A stretch of 64,000 bases of DNA from Atherinomorus stipes. Lineage: Eukaryota > Chordata > Actinopteri > Atheriniformes > Atherinidae. The notes under the pieces were generated by a model. That model worked only from the letters and a program-made list of their open reading frames with translations, ran no database searches and was not told where the DNA came from. The stretch lies in assembly GCA_023101725.1 (NCBI GenBank), contig JALJCO010001292.1, forward strand, positions 1 to 64,000, given 5' to 3'. The translations under genes and the position numbers were made by a program. Positions 24,173 through 36,100 of this stretch are shown here, piece after piece (the first letter of the stretch is position 1; each line of letters begins with the position of its first letter).

Positions 24173-25572
24173 TTACAGGGATAAATGAAGGTTAGAAAAA
24201 TCTATTTAAGGTTTTTGACAAAACTATGAGTTGGGCAAAAGTGGTTGAGCTAGGTCACATTTTGCCAAGAGAAAGAAAGTCCACAAAACCAGTTCTGTTA
24301 ACTGATCTTATTAAATCCACTTCAAATTTGAAGAAGGCACCAATTCTAACAAATGTGAAGGTGTATTAGACATCACTTGACTGTTTCAAGGATAAAAAAA
24401 AAAAAGTGATGGATGGTACATTTATTCTCAAGTTTGACTCAGTTGAGTCTTTGTGGTGCTTCATTCAGATTTTACAAGGTCAATTACATTAAAGCACTGC
24501 AGCCCATCCATTGTAAAGGGAAGCTGCAGAAAAAGGTTTCAGAATGACATGAGTTGTGATGTGGAATGACACAGGAGTGAATTAGAGAAGCCAGAGGGCA
24601 AATAGATGACACATGCATTTTAAAACACACATGGCAATGGCAATCTTTTAAACTTAGCTTTTTTTTTTTTTTTTTTACCAAGTAAAAGGTGTTTCATAAA
24701 GAGGCTCATAAATGCAGTTGAACGTTGAGATGAAAGTCTTGTGCAGGGTTTAACTCGATCCTTGTTAAATCTGTGCAGCTCTGTTTTAAACAAATTAAAG
24801 CAATGAGCCAACAGACACATTAAAAGGTGATACATCACTGTGGAATATTTATTCCTTAGATGTTATCAAGAGATTTTTACATCCAAAACAGGTATTGATT
24901 GGAAAACCTGTAAGCTTCTACACTGTATCATGGTCACTTTGTGCAACTAGGCATTCAAACCCTAATGAAACCCCATGTTTTAAATGAAAGTATTTTTGTC
25001 AGAGAAATGAACAGTCACTCCAGACAACCTTAATGAATGTGTTGTTTAGTTTCATTCCAACAATCAGTTTGGAATTATTCATCAAGCAAGTCGATGCCAA
25101 ATACCACAAGCAAGAAAGGGATGGCAATCACTACTTTTCCATATCTTTGTGAGGAACTGGTCCAAGCTTCTTAATGATTTGCATATCGGCATTGCAGGAT
25201 TGGTTTTCGGGTGCCTGTCTAATTAACCAATAATAGAAATAGAAATTGCAGAGAGAGAAAAACTAAAGTTTTGTTCTGACCGCTATTGCAAGTTCGGCCA
25301 GAAAACATCAGAAATTTGCATTTTAACTACAGCATATTGGGGTTTTGTCCAGTATGTAAACTTGTTATTAGTAATGTCATATTTCAGCAAGCAAAAAGGA
25401 TTCACCACTGTAGATTTTTGGACAAAGTTTAGGGGTAAACACCTTGAACAATTGTGATCTCCACAAAGGAGATCATGCAGAAAAAAATATGAATGTATGA
25501 TGATTTTAAAACAGTTTCTGTGCGGGGTCACTTTTGTCCACGAGGATGGACAGAGGGTGCAAAATACTTCCA

Positions 25573-25606
25573 CTGAGTAGAAAAGACATCTGAGTAGAAA
25601 AGACAT
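25573..25606. repeat. 17-bp perfect tandem duplication
   Basis: CTGAGTAGAAAAGACAT occurs twice head to tail. Confidence 0.95.
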
Positions 25607-25636
25607 TGGACTTCAAAAAATTGTCTAAAAAGAAGA

Positions 25637-25738
25637 GTTATTAAATCGGTATTGGACAATCATCAAGGCTGCTGTATCTGTATCTGTACCTGTATCTGTA
25701 TCGGATGGAAAAAATAGTGGTATTGAGCCGTCCCAAAA
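25637..25738 (-). mobile_element. hAT-type terminus fragment with TGTATC repeats
   Basis: ATCGGTATTGGACAATCATC, then a run of CTGTATCTGTA words, GTATCGGATGG and GGTATTGAGCCGTCCC, form the end of a common fish hAT element. It is the opposite orientation to 17353-17462. The partner end is absent. Confidence 0.5.
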
Positions 25739-26139
25739 GGATCATGGCAGTAAGGCAGAATCAACATGCACATGTTTCAGGCTTCAACAAGAAATACTTT
25801 AGATTCAGGGTGCCAATTTGAACCATTAACGGTCTTTGTTCTTTCCCACATAAGGGTTAGTAACACTATATAATGCTTGTGAGCGTTTACGAGGTGAGGA
25901 AACACTTCAAAGCAACACAACAAATTGTTCCAATCTAAAAAACATGATGTTTGTTGTTTCTAGTATCATTGGAAGCCTTCCACAGAGCTTTCTTAGCTGT
26001 GACCAAACAAACCATCAGTCCTATCGTGCAAGATACCCAACCAATGTGCTATTCCCTCCAATGAGAACGAGGCCTATTGCCACCAATTCCACGACTTAAA
26101 TAAATGCCAAGTACTCTTCATTACTTCTGTTTGTTTCTC

Positions 26140-26480
26140 ACACTCCAAATTACTGCAGCCACTGAATGAAAATAATCAAAATCTGGAGAATATTCAGGAA
26201 TTTCTTGGCAAAGGAGAAAAACCACATGTTTATCACCGTCCGCCCTTTTCAGTGTCTGTCTCTGTTTTCCTCCAGCGGTAAGGGTAAAATTATAAATCAT
26301 CTCCCTGCAGACAAAATTTCATGCTTGATGGGTGAACAACTCCAGCATCTGGTGGGGTCCTGTGATGAGGTGTGTTCCAAGTCTCTGCCTCTCCCAACTT
26401 CCCCTGGGCCGATCCACAGCGCTGCCAGCATCCTGCCAAACGTTTCACACGTGCAGCAGAAATGATAAGACAATGAAAAG
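26140..26480. other. non-repetitive stretch, possible conserved non-coding element
   Basis: The composition is balanced, there are no simple repeats, and there is an open frame of 99 codons that has no domain and no splice-site framing. It may be regulatory. This is an impression and would need cross-species alignment. Confidence 0.25.
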
Positions 26481-27049
26481 GAAAAAAAGGGAAGAGGGAG
26501 ATTAATATTTAGCAGGGTCCTTTTTCATTTTCATCCCGTTATGCGAGTTGTATGGCGGCACATGTTAAATCTCTGCGGTGGATTCGTGTCACATCAAAAG
26601 GTGTATGCACACCTGAAGGAGATTCTCTCTCTGAGTGCCCGTGGGACCCTGGAGTGTGTCCAAACATATCTTGTATCTCTTAACAAGAAGCCTTGAGCCA
26701 ACGGTTGCGCCACCGGAGTGGAAATGCATGACATTTGCTGCAGTAATTTTGGAGAGTGAGAAGATCAACTCTTTTTAAGTTAAAGCAAATATAGTACTAA
26801 TCCTGGGAAATCCAGTTAATCATGGAAACATCTTATCACATTACACACCCAGTCTGCAGCACGGCACAGTCCTCTAAAATAAGGACAGATTCTAGGTATT
26901 TTCTCTTCCAAACCAGATCTTAAAGTACTGATTCTAGAAATTTATTAGTGACACAGTAATGAATTCTCAGTGGGAATAGTTCCAGCCTGGAACATAAGTT
27001 TTTCTCCACAGGCATCACTTACAATAATAAATCCCTGACTCTATATAAG

Positions 27050-27300
27050 TAAATGATCTCTTATAAAGTAAGGATATTGAATCAAGTGCAATTTAATGAA
27101 GAAATTAGTTTAGGCTTCAGCCTGGAAGCCCCAATTGGCCACAGGTTTGTCTTATTGGCCCTGATTGCTCAATTAGAGAAATTGGAGAAATTAAGCAGCT
27201 GATTGGCTAAACCAAGTCAAGGTCACATTCACTCAAGTTGTCCTTTTTCCCCTTTTACAACAATGTATTAATATCCGATAAGACAGCAGGTGGCAAAATG
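27050..27300. other. AATTAG/CAATTA-rich stretch, possible conserved non-coding element
   Basis: The stretch carries repeated homeodomain-type words (AATTGG, TCAATTAGAG, AAATTAAGCAGCTGATTGG) with an E-box CAGCTG. No repeat family is recognised. The enhancer idea is inference. Confidence 0.3.
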
Positions 27301-27506
27301 TCAGACAAACTATGTTAGCAGTTTAGGAAAATAGTACGACATTCTAAAAAGACAGTAAATAAGATATTCAAAAGTGAATCGACTGATTCGATATATCAAA
27401 ACTGACATACATAAATGGGTACAACCATGTCAAATGTTGTCAAAAGTCACTGCCAACAAACATTCATGCATCTTTAACATTGGTATAGCTGTTAAAGAAA
27501 TGCATC

Positions 27507-27998
27507 CACTAGTGGTCGGGACCCTCATGGGGGTGACAGGATAATTTCAGGGGGTCGCCAGATCATTGTAGGATAAACAAATAAATGAAAAATAGGGCCT
27601 ACATTTATCAAACAAATCTGGGGGTTTTAAGGCTATCAAAATTAACACTTTGTTGCAGAGATTAATCTGTGAAATTAACAAATTGATTGAAGTTGTTACT
27701 AATATCATATTAATAACCTGAATTTGGCATTACCTTGATGAGAGAAGCTAATTTTAGGCATGTGATTTTAAGCATGTGGGTGCCTTGTCACAGCGGCACA
27801 CTGAACCCACCAAATAAAATGTATCCTCCTTATTTATGAAGTTTCTGATCATTTTCAAACCTTACATTTTGAATTTCTATCATAGTTATTACAGGTGCTA
27901 TTCTAAAATTCCAAAATTAGCATGATACCATTAACAAAAACTGGCTGGGATCCTGCATGTTGGCATAGGTCCTCCAGAACACAGGCTGGGAATCACTG
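27507..27998 (+). mobile_element. hAT-like MITE ending GGGAATCACTG
   Basis: AGTGGTCGGGACCCTCATGG and GACAGGATAATTTCAGGGGG, then TCGCCAGATCATTG, open it. It closes with GGTCCTCCAGAACACAGGCT and GGGAATCACTG. This is the usual layout of fish elements with CAGTGGTTC(T/C)CAA termini. The left terminus is partly deleted. Confidence 0.65.
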
Positions 27999-28099
27999 GA
28001 ATAGACAATGGTGCTCTTTGTATCCCAATTCTCTACCTGTGTTGGTGTAGAGTTAGGATACCTCTTTTTTTTTCCCCCACCTACCCATCTGTCCTCATG

Positions 28100-28287
28100 T
28101 TATCGTTTTCCATATCTGCAAAGGTGCACCTTGAGTGGCTGCGTGGCCTCAGTCTGCCTGACACTGTTTGTGTTTATATGTTCCGTTTGTTTGTCTTGGA
28201 CGGGTTGTACTGGAACATGAATTTTCCCTTGGGGATCAATAAAGCATCCATCCATCCATCCATCCATTCATCCATCTATCCATCCAA
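28100..28287 (+). mobile_element. LINE 3' tail with (ATCC)n
   Basis: TTTTCCCTTGGGGATCAATA followed by AAGC and a run of ATCC units (about 28247-28287) is the characteristic L2/Rex1-type 3' end, in which reverse transcription starts at a short tandem tail. It is a 5'-truncated plus-strand insertion; the left limit is approximate. Confidence 0.72.
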
Positions 28288-28676
28288 AATATACCACAGC
28301 TTTTTCTTTGTTCTTTTAATCGGTAATATGTTAGCTATAAAGCGCAACACTGCCCCCAGTGACACTGTTTTGATTGCTCCAGAGTGGTTTGCAACTTACT
28401 TGAGAATAGACTAAAACATGTATGTAAAGGATAAAGAAGATGAGAGTTCAATGTAAAGTATAAAATGAGGCTGAAGGGCAAAGTTAAAACGGCTGTTAGC
28501 AGAAGCTTTAGCAACTAGCTTTTGCCACACTAAAGGCAGTAAAGGCTTCAGCTAACACTTCCTTACAAAAGTCTAGTTAAAAACAACAGTTTAAGTCGGA
28601 AGGACCAACATTTTAGACACACCAAACTCTGTCATGTTGTACTACTACTGCTCATAAACCAGCCATCCCCAGATAG

Positions 28677-28709
28677 CAAAAACTGGCTGGGATCCTGCAT
28701 GTTAGCATA
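28677..28709 (+). repeat. second copy of a 33-bp block from the 27507-27998 element
   Basis: CAAAAACTGGCTGGGATCCT and the following GCATGTT(A/G)GCATA occur at 27935-27967 and again here with one difference in 33 bases. Surrounding sequence is not shared. Confidence 0.8.
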
Positions 28710-29565
28710 AAATTTGTAACTGCGCTTGGTCAAAATTGGATCTAAAGCTTGTTAAAAAAAAAAAAAAAAAAGTGCAAATGGGACTTCAGGGACACACTAA
28801 TACCAGAAGATAAATTCGCACAGGAGCAGTTAACATGCCTGAAATATGCAAATGATCTGGAAGAGGATGATGCGGATAAAACCAGCTAATTTAGACAATC
28901 TATTAAAGAAAACATGGATACATTAGCAAGCATTCGACTAAGGCCTTCTGACCACCTTAATCTAAATAATAGAAATTGCAGGATATTCATACATAATGGG
29001 GAATATTTTATCCAGTATAAACCCTCTGAATAATTCTTCTTTCAATGTTCATTATATGTCAGCTTTTTATACTGTAGCTATGAATTTGAATCTACTATTT
29101 ATAGTACCTAAAAGGCAACCCAGACCCTTCAGAAATATAATGGCCGACTGAAGAGGCTGTATCAGTGTCATATAGTTTTCATCCACTTATACGTCTGTTA
29201 AGAAAACCAACAGTGTCTCAAATCTGTTCTTTCCAATGTAAAAGATAACCTTTCTTCCACCTCTTACAGTTTCCTGCAAAAGCCATGCACAATCAGAAAA
29301 ATTCTATCAGAAAAATGCCATTTTTCACCTGTATTTCTCAGGAATGTAATATAAATGTGAAAATATAAAACCCATAAGCCCATTTATTCTTGCTGATAAA
29401 ACCATAAACCACATATTCAAATAGACTATTAGCCACACACAAAAGCATTAACAAAACTGTGCCCTAAAAGTCACCACAATTTTACTTTGCACAGCTTGAA
29501 ATACTGTCTTCTTAGTGAAGAAGATCTACAGTATAAGGCAACCCAATAAAGATCCTCACCCACCC
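28710..29565. other. AT-rich stretch, nothing recognised
   Basis: A poly-A run lies near 28754-28771. Otherwise there is no repeat or coding signal that I can support. Confidence 0.4.
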
Positions 29566-29720
29566 CTGCATGCTGAGAGTGTAGCTCTGCCCCTGTAAAG
29601 ATTAATTGAGTTCACTATCCATAATTGATTTTCAATTTAATTATCATTTTTAGAAGAGCGCTAATGGGATTTGCAGCTTCTCTGTAATACATTGTTAAAA
29701 CTTTTAGATGTTTTTGTATT
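29566..29720. other. possible conserved non-coding element
   Basis: AAGATTAATTGAGTTCACTA, CCATAATTGATTTTCAATTT and AGCGCTAATGGGATTTGCAG give a dense cluster of TAAT/ATTGA words in unique sequence. It is proposed only from word content. Confidence 0.28.
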
Positions 29721-29934
29721 CAAGGGACACGCATTTTTCAGCATTCTAAAATTGTGCTTTGAGAGAATCAGATGCATTTCCAAAAGCTGCAATTTGCTGG
29801 AGGATTTTATGTTGTACCATCAAAAACTATCACAGGTAAAAACAAAAGTTCCTTTGAGGTTCGGACTTTGACTGCATTGTTGCAAGACCTTGATCCCTTT
29901 TCCAGTCACTTTGGTGAACATTTTTGACTAGTAA

Positions 29935-30232
29935 TGGGCTGCAAGGTGATGTGGTGGTTTGCACTGCAGCCTCAGTCCAAGAAGGTTGTTGGTTTGAGCT
30001 GGTTTGAGTTGTGGCCTTTCTATGAGGTTTGCATGTTCTTCCAATGTGGGTCCTCCCAAAGACATGCATGTAGGGTTAATAAGGTTAGGTTAAAAGTGTG
30101 ATTGGCTGGCTGTCTCTCTGTGTTGGCCCTATGATAGACCCGTGACCCCTCCTGTATCTTGCTAATTGCTTGGATAAGTTCCAGCTTCATTGCAACCCTG
30201 AACTGGAATAAGTGGTACAGAAGATGATTGAA
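29935..30232 (+). mobile_element. old copy of the fish L2/SINE-type repeat
   Basis: CAAGGTGATGTGGTGGTTTG, GCACTGCAGCCTCAGTCCAA, GTTTGCATGTTCTTCC, GTCTCTCTGTGTTGGCCC, CCCTGAACTGGAATAAGTGG and TACAGAAGATGATTG follow the same order as 48725-49100. Here the 5' head (GGTGGTGTGGTGGTTAGCACT-like) is also preserved. It is divergent and has small deletions. Confidence 0.75.
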
Positions 30233-30439
30233 TTATCAACTGAGCTTGTTGTTTGACCTGCTTCAAAACCTAAGCTTTATCTAGTGGAAAGATGGCTTTG
30301 GAAGTGTTTATGGTCAATTTGATTATTGTCCAGGTCCTGTGGCATTAAAATAAGGCCAAACTATGACTCCCCCCACTACTGCGCTTGACTACTGGTATAA
30401 GGTATTTGCACTGTTTTTTGGTAGGGCTGTGCAATATGA

Positions 30440-31240
30440 CAAAGCATCTTTGCTGTGGTCTTGTCAGTTGAACATTCAACATGCTAACTGGAGTGTGAGA
30501 AGTAGCTCTTGGGTTTTTGCGGTTTAGACATTGCATGGTCTGTGAACTTGCTAGGTTGTCCGCTCCTGGGAAGATTATCAGCTGTCGGTAATTGCTTTAC
30601 CAAGATCATTCCTGACGTCTTTACTCCTTGGCATTGTGTCACTGAACGCACCAAACCAGCAACCTGACCTTTTTGTTTTCATAGAGGTGTTCACACTTGA
30701 TGATGATCAATTAAAAACATGGTTTTGATTAGCAGCACCCGGCAGCTAGTTACCATCCTAATTACTGTTAAAGCTGTACGGACATGCTTAATACACACTG
30801 CTCCTGTATTTCAACTCAGCTTCTGGCCTGGTAGGGAAGTAAAGTTGCATTACTTCATTTAAGGGGAGGCATACAGGTAAAAACCCAGTTTTTTCATTAC
30901 CTGGTCAATTTTGAGATTTTCATTTTTTTCCCTCCTTCAACATGTTTCCTTTCAAAAACTTCAAAAATAAACATTTTAGGAGTTTATTTCATGATACTTT
31001 GTCTGATGCACCCAAATCCCCTCAAAATGCTGTGAAAGTTGGTGTTTTTAAACGGAGCGCAGCACCGTGGTGCTCGTCTGAACCCCGTCATGTCTGCTAT
31101 CGTTCGAAATGTCTCTTTTTCCTGAAGATGTCATCTCATCTGCGTCAAGTTCGCTGTAGGAGCGGAGATTCTTTCCGCAGAAGCCATCACCCTAAAGAAC
31201 AAGACTGATGATCTTTTGTTTATTTAAAAAAAAAAAAAAA
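30440..31240. other. gene-free stretch, possibly decayed transposon
   Basis: AAGGGGAGGCATACAGGTAA and AACCCAGTTTTTTCATTACC near 30860-30905 look like a fish repeat that I cannot name. Short open frames carry no domain. Confidence 0.3.
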
Positions 31241-31254
31241 GAAAATGAGCTTTT

Positions 31255-31320
31255 ACAATACTGAATTTCCCTTCTGGGATGAATAAAGTATTTTTCATTT
31301 TTCATTTTCATTTTCATTCA
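31255..31320 (+). mobile_element. LINE 3' tail with TTTTCA repeats
   Basis: CTGAATTTCCCTTCTGGGAT followed by GAATAAAGTA and TTTTTCA/TTTTCA units is an L2/Rex1-type 3' terminus, 5'-truncated. Confidence 0.6.
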
Positions 31321-33120
31321 ACCAAACCTGATATTTCCAGCTCATGAATCTGATTGGATCTGATGTCTGTAAATAGTGTTATAGAACAAAAATGTGAAGA
31401 ATTTTACAAACCAAACTTTAAAGGCTGTTTCCTCAAAAAGATTTTTTTTTTCTCTTACTTTGGGTAAAAATCTCCACTTCAGGAACACTTACAGAAACCA
31501 GACTTTCAAGTTTTGCTCCTGACTGTATTCTTAAAGTTTTTACAGAAGGATTATTGATATCTCATTCACAGCCTGATTTATAGAACATTTCACCCCAAAA
31601 AATGATTTTTTTCTGGTTGTTGACAGTATATTCTAAATTGTGAAATAATCTATAGAGATATCCAAAATCCTCCGAGTATAAACTTTTGGCTTTAATATGT
31701 GATCAAAATTCAAAATGAAGTTTGAACCTAGCTTAATCCTGTATTTAGATTTTTTTCCTAGAAATGTATGCAAATTAGCACATTTTTGGTTATAGAACAC
31801 CTCATTTGCATATTTAAACATAACATTTCAGAAAACTTGCAGTACAAAAAATGACAGCCCTAATGTAAGTAGTAAACACGGAGAGTTTCATGGTGATACC
31901 AGTTCGTAAAAATTTTTACCGTATTTGCCTGCAGTGTCTCGCCTTAAAATTTGGTACTCTTTTCCTTTTTGTCAAGTCTTGATATATATAGCCTTAGAAG
32001 TCATGGAGGGTGTCCTTTCTTTTTAAACTTGCATGTTTTTCTACGCTTCTTTATTCTAAAACTTTACTTATCTCTCATCGAGCTGCAAAATTGATGAAAA
32101 AAACTTTGTTGCTCTGACCTTTGATTTTGCACACTCACCCTCCCAGATGTCCGTGGATGAAGAAAACAAATGTTGACAACCATAAAGTAGACAAGTCCGC
32201 CAATGTAGCTGCAACTTTTGGCACAGACACATGCTTGCTTAACAGCGAAAACAGCTTTCCGCTGAAGTGGAGGCATATGGCCAGCTCCTGTTTCGACAAC
32301 AAGATGCCGTGTCACCTTGCTAGCCACCTGTAACCGGTGGCCAGCCGAAGGAGGGGGGTACTTGGGGTGATGCACGCATACACAGGACGACATCCATATT
32401 TGTTGTTTCTATTATCACAAAGGCCATATGCTTATCATCTTGACCTTTGCTGTGTCCGACGGCATGTCACACACTCTGTCACGATGACCAAGCAGGCGTG
32501 AAGACCAAGCTGTGGGGGTCAAGAGCACAGAAGCTTCTGAAAAACATGACCACCATCACTACATCCTGTCCTTTTTGCACTGTTCCTTCACTCTCTCTTT
32601 CTTTTTTCCACTTCTCCATCCTCTCTTTTCATTCTGTTCTGATGCCCTGCACGTCCCAACAAGTGGCAGCGATTTGCATGATGTGATCGGCCTCTGCCTT
32701 CCTGCAGCTATTTAGAAGTCCATGTGTGCATGTGCTTGTGTTTGCATGTGGCTGTCTCTATTTGAGAGAGTTTGAAAGTGTTGATGAGTGCAGGCCAACT
32801 GCCAGCCTGCTTAAGCTGCAAGGTAAAAAAAAAAAAAAAAAAAAAAGAGGTTATAGACATTTTCCAGAGCAATCAGGGAAATATGTACAAATTCATGACA
32901 GGCAGAGTTTGTCACTTGGCATACATTTTTAATTCTGTGTGAGGTTTGGGTGTTGTAGCATTGGCGTGTTAAGGTGAGGTGTTTTCTTGGTTGAAACTAG
33001 GGCAGGTTGCATATTGCATTTCTGGGATAGAACACACACGCATTCACACCCTGATGAGGGAAGTGATGAGAGAGATCTCGTCAACAGCAGGGCTGATTTC
33101 CAGTGACGAACGTTCAAGGA
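31321..33120. other. gene-free stretch with an A22 tract
   Basis: 32825-32846 is an uninterrupted run of 22 A. Several ATGCAAAT and TTTGCATAT words occur near 31765-31815. No gene is supported. Confidence 0.4.
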
Positions 33121-33128
33121 CTTGTTAA

Positions 33129-33695
33129 AGATATGATAGAAGATGTTTCTTTCAACAATTTTTGCTTTATTTGATGCAATTGGGTTCATTACCCCATACG
33201 CTATGATTAATTAAAAAGCTTTAAATATATAAATATTATTCTCCCTCAGCTGTGAAAGTAATGGGGCTGAAAAAACATCCGCCAATCATCTCTGCATCCC
33301 TTTCATTTTTTATTTGTCTACAGGCTCGTCAATCACTTTTACTACCACAGGAAGAGTGATTGACAGTCATTTCAACATGTAATAGGCAAAACTGATCAAT
33401 GACAGTGATTGATTGGTGGAGTGACACTGCATACGGAAAGCTACGCACTCTCATCTAATGTTTACAGCAGGTAGCTAACGTCATTCTGCTAGCAGTTAGC
33501 GACGTTTAGACGACATCTGTTTCAATTGTGTTTGTGACATGACGGGAGAATCTAAACCTGGTGTCTGCTAAACCGGGATGGTTCATGCACGTTGTGCTGT
33601 GGCTGGGGGAGCTGTGAATCTAGCAGGTTGGTCTGGTAAATGGGCATTATTCAAAAACTCAAGTTAATAAGTGATTTCTGAAACATGGAAACTAA
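33129..33695 (-). mobile_element. TTAA-type MITE, family A copy 3 (inverted)
   Basis: It begins after TTAA (33125-33128) with AGATATGATAGAAGATGTTT and aligns, reverse-complemented, with 41726-42314 and 59742-60300. Shared blocks include CCGCCAATCATCTCTGCATC, TCAATCACTTTTACTACC and AGCAGGTAGCTAACGTCATT. The far end is degraded near ATTTCTGAAACATGGAAAC. It is non-coding, and the orientation is opposite to the other two copies. Confidence 0.8.
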
Positions 33696-33859
33696 TTTCA
33701 AACAAAGATTTTTTGGGGCAAAGATTTCTTTTTCATTATTGTTTTATGAAAATACTATGAATTCTGGATAAAGTCATGGTAGACAATCATGTAAAACTTG
33801 AATTGTTCCTTTCTTAGTTGATTTTATTTTTGAAACATTGAAAATATTAAATTATCAAA

Positions 33860-34495
33860 GCCAGAGTTGGTAATCCGGCTAAGAAATATTTTTTGTTATA
33901 CTGGGCAGAAATGGTCCTTCCATCCTGACAGTAGTCAATACATCCGGTATTCATAAAAACGAAGGAAAAAAGTCAGACCACTGTGAGAGCTGCAGTTCTG
34001 TAAAAACTCTGACCAACCCCTGCCATTCACACCAAAAGGCAGGAACTGGTAATTCGCAAGGTATAGAAAGAACTAATCAAAGCATTCATGTCTCGTCTCT
34101 GTCCCTCCCCTCTCTCCATCCCCAACGTGACCCCTGTGCGCCCCTCACTGTGAAGAAATATAGCTAATGGACTGCTAACTGCTGCTGCACCAAAAACCAA
34201 ACTAAACCAAAACAACAGATAAGGATTAAGTCTGGGAGGCGTTGACGTTTGCAGTGTGGACATTTTACACTGCAGAAGGAGTTGGATGTGAGCAGATTAA
34301 AGCTGTTAAAAACGTGGTTTCTCAGCTGTTCACGATCAAACTAACGAGCTATCCACTCGGCTGTTATCGTTTACCAGCTCGTAAAACATCGGCGCATACG
34401 TCCCTGCACTCTGAAGGCGTGGTTTTGGGTGGTGTGTGTGTTTTTTTTAACTGTCGCTTGCTCAAATCGTTTTTCCAGCACTGCCAGCCCTAGCT
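33860..34495. mobile_element. TTAA-type MITE, family E
   Basis: The left end AGCCAGAGTTGGTAATCCGG and the right end CACTGCCAGCCCTAGC are imperfect inverted repeats. The right flank is TTAA (34496-34499); the left flank is a mutated TCAA. The interior GGGCAGAAATGGTCCTTCCA and CTGACAGTAGTCAATACATC is known to me as a fish repeat. It abuts the next element and shares its TTAA. Confidence 0.65.
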
Positions 34496-34499
34496 TTAA

Positions 34500-34700
34500 A
34501 AGGATATACTGGGTAACTTTTGACCTAAATATTAGCCTAATGTCGATAATGATAGATGATTTCTGGGGTCAATACTTGATGAATGTCGGTGCTCCGAGGA
34601 GGCTTCCTTCCTCGAGATGGTTTAATTTTGCAACAGTTATGTGGCCTATGGGAAGTTAAATGTTTAGTGCCCCTAGTGGCAAAAAGTTACATCGTTTCTC
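34500..34700. mobile_element. TTAA-type MITE, family D, 201 bp
   Basis: The left end AAGGATATACTGGGTAACTT faces the right end AAAAAGTTACATCGTTTCTC, with TTAA at 34496-34499 and TTAC at 34701-34704. CCCCTAGTGGCAAAAAGTTAC at its right end is the inverted relative of family C's subterminal block at 14072-14094. Confidence 0.62.
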
Positions 34701-35239
34701 TTACAAAATTGAAGAAAGAAAGATTCTCCCATCATGTCCTTTTTTTATTTATTTATTTTTTCCCAAAACTTTATTGTTTTAAATTAAATATTCTTTTAGG
34801 CCCAGTTTTGGTTCCCACCCTGTTCAGAGGAGAAACTTTCATTATTGTATTGATCCCAACATGCATTGATCTGACACAGCTACCAGTATTGGCATTGACA
34901 CTATCAACATTTTAAATCATCCAACCAACCACAGTAAAATTGTGGAAACAGTTGTCAATTGATAGACTGGTACAGCTATATTGTAAAGCTACTGGTATTT
35001 TTTTCTATACCTTTCCATGCAAATGCAGTTTGCAGAAACTTAATGACACATTTTGGAAAACACCAACCAAGTTAGAAATTTGAATAATTATATTAGTGAC
35101 TGGAATTCCAGTTTTATTTGCTGGGATTACCATCAAATATATTATATTGTAGTGAGACATAGTATAGATAACCCCATCTTTGGTTTATAAGCATGTAATA
35201 TGGGCTCTAGGTTATTTGTGTTGTATAAACTTGCAAGGT

Positions 35240-35276
35240 GGGGGGGGGGGGGGGGGGGAGGGGGGGGGGGGGGGGG

Positions 35277-35318
<42 letters not shown>

Positions 35319-35344
35319 GGGGGGGGGGGGGGGGGGGGGGGGGG
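35240..35344 (+). repeat. 105-bp G tract broken by three A
   Basis: All bases are G except A at 35259, 35279 and 35318, giving G19-A-G19-A-G38-A-G26. The A residues are 20 and 39 bases apart, consistent with duplication of a 20-bp G19A unit. Apparent poly-proline or poly-glycine frames across it are artefacts. It could form G-quadruplexes on the plus strand. Confidence 0.97.
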
Positions 35345-35779
35345 ACAACACTGTCTAAACAACAATTAAAACTGCTGGACATTTATGTCACCATCATTTA
35401 TCATGTATTATGCATGTAAAGCAGTCACAAGTACTGTAGTTTAAATTGCTTGACAAACTTTGAAATAATTCAAATATTTTGGCTTTGAGAAACTGAAGTC
35501 ATCCTAGTTAAATAATTAGAATATTATAAAGTTTTTTAACAGCATATTTTTGCTCAGTCACATTAGTATTTCCTTATGAAATCCTCCGCAAATGTTCCAG
35601 AAATGAATACTTATCAGTGTTGCTGTAAATCAGAAGAAAGAGAAAAATAACAGCCCTTACCATTTCTTTTTTTTCCCCCTGGGTCGTGAAAAATGCAAGC
35701 ACAGACCAGGCAGCATGTTACATAAATCACATTCAGAATCACAGAGGCGGGCCAATTATTTATGTGATACATGGATTTG

Positions 35780-36100
35780 ATATGCTAATAGAGCCACATG
35801 TTTGGCATTACCAGTGACTGTGATAAAGATTAGTGAAGAGATAGGTAATGAGAGTGAGCTGTTAAAACAATCAGTGGCTGTTTCACAAGTGTTAATTAAA
35901 GCGAAGAAAATGCAGCGTATGAGAGAGGGGAAAGTGACAACATGGGCTTCAGTTCAATGTGGGAAATCAGAGCACCCAGTGCTCATGTTCTACCACTGAA
36001 TTAGCAACCACATGGACTCTTTGGAAGCCCCTACCCCCTCACCGACATTAGTATTGATTAGCATGCAAATTATGCCTCTGGCAGAGCTTTTTCTAAGCAG
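35780..36100. other. possible conserved non-coding element
   Basis: GATATGCTAATAGAGCCACA and, further on, TTAGTATTGATTAGCATGCA followed by AATTATGCCTCTGGCAG lie in unique sequence with a POU-like ATGCAAAT core. The conservation claim is inference from word content. Confidence 0.3.

Noticed and set aside
35142..35419. Poly-proline / poly-glycine frames of about 70-79 codons
   Set aside because: They are translations of the G tract and have no independent coding support.
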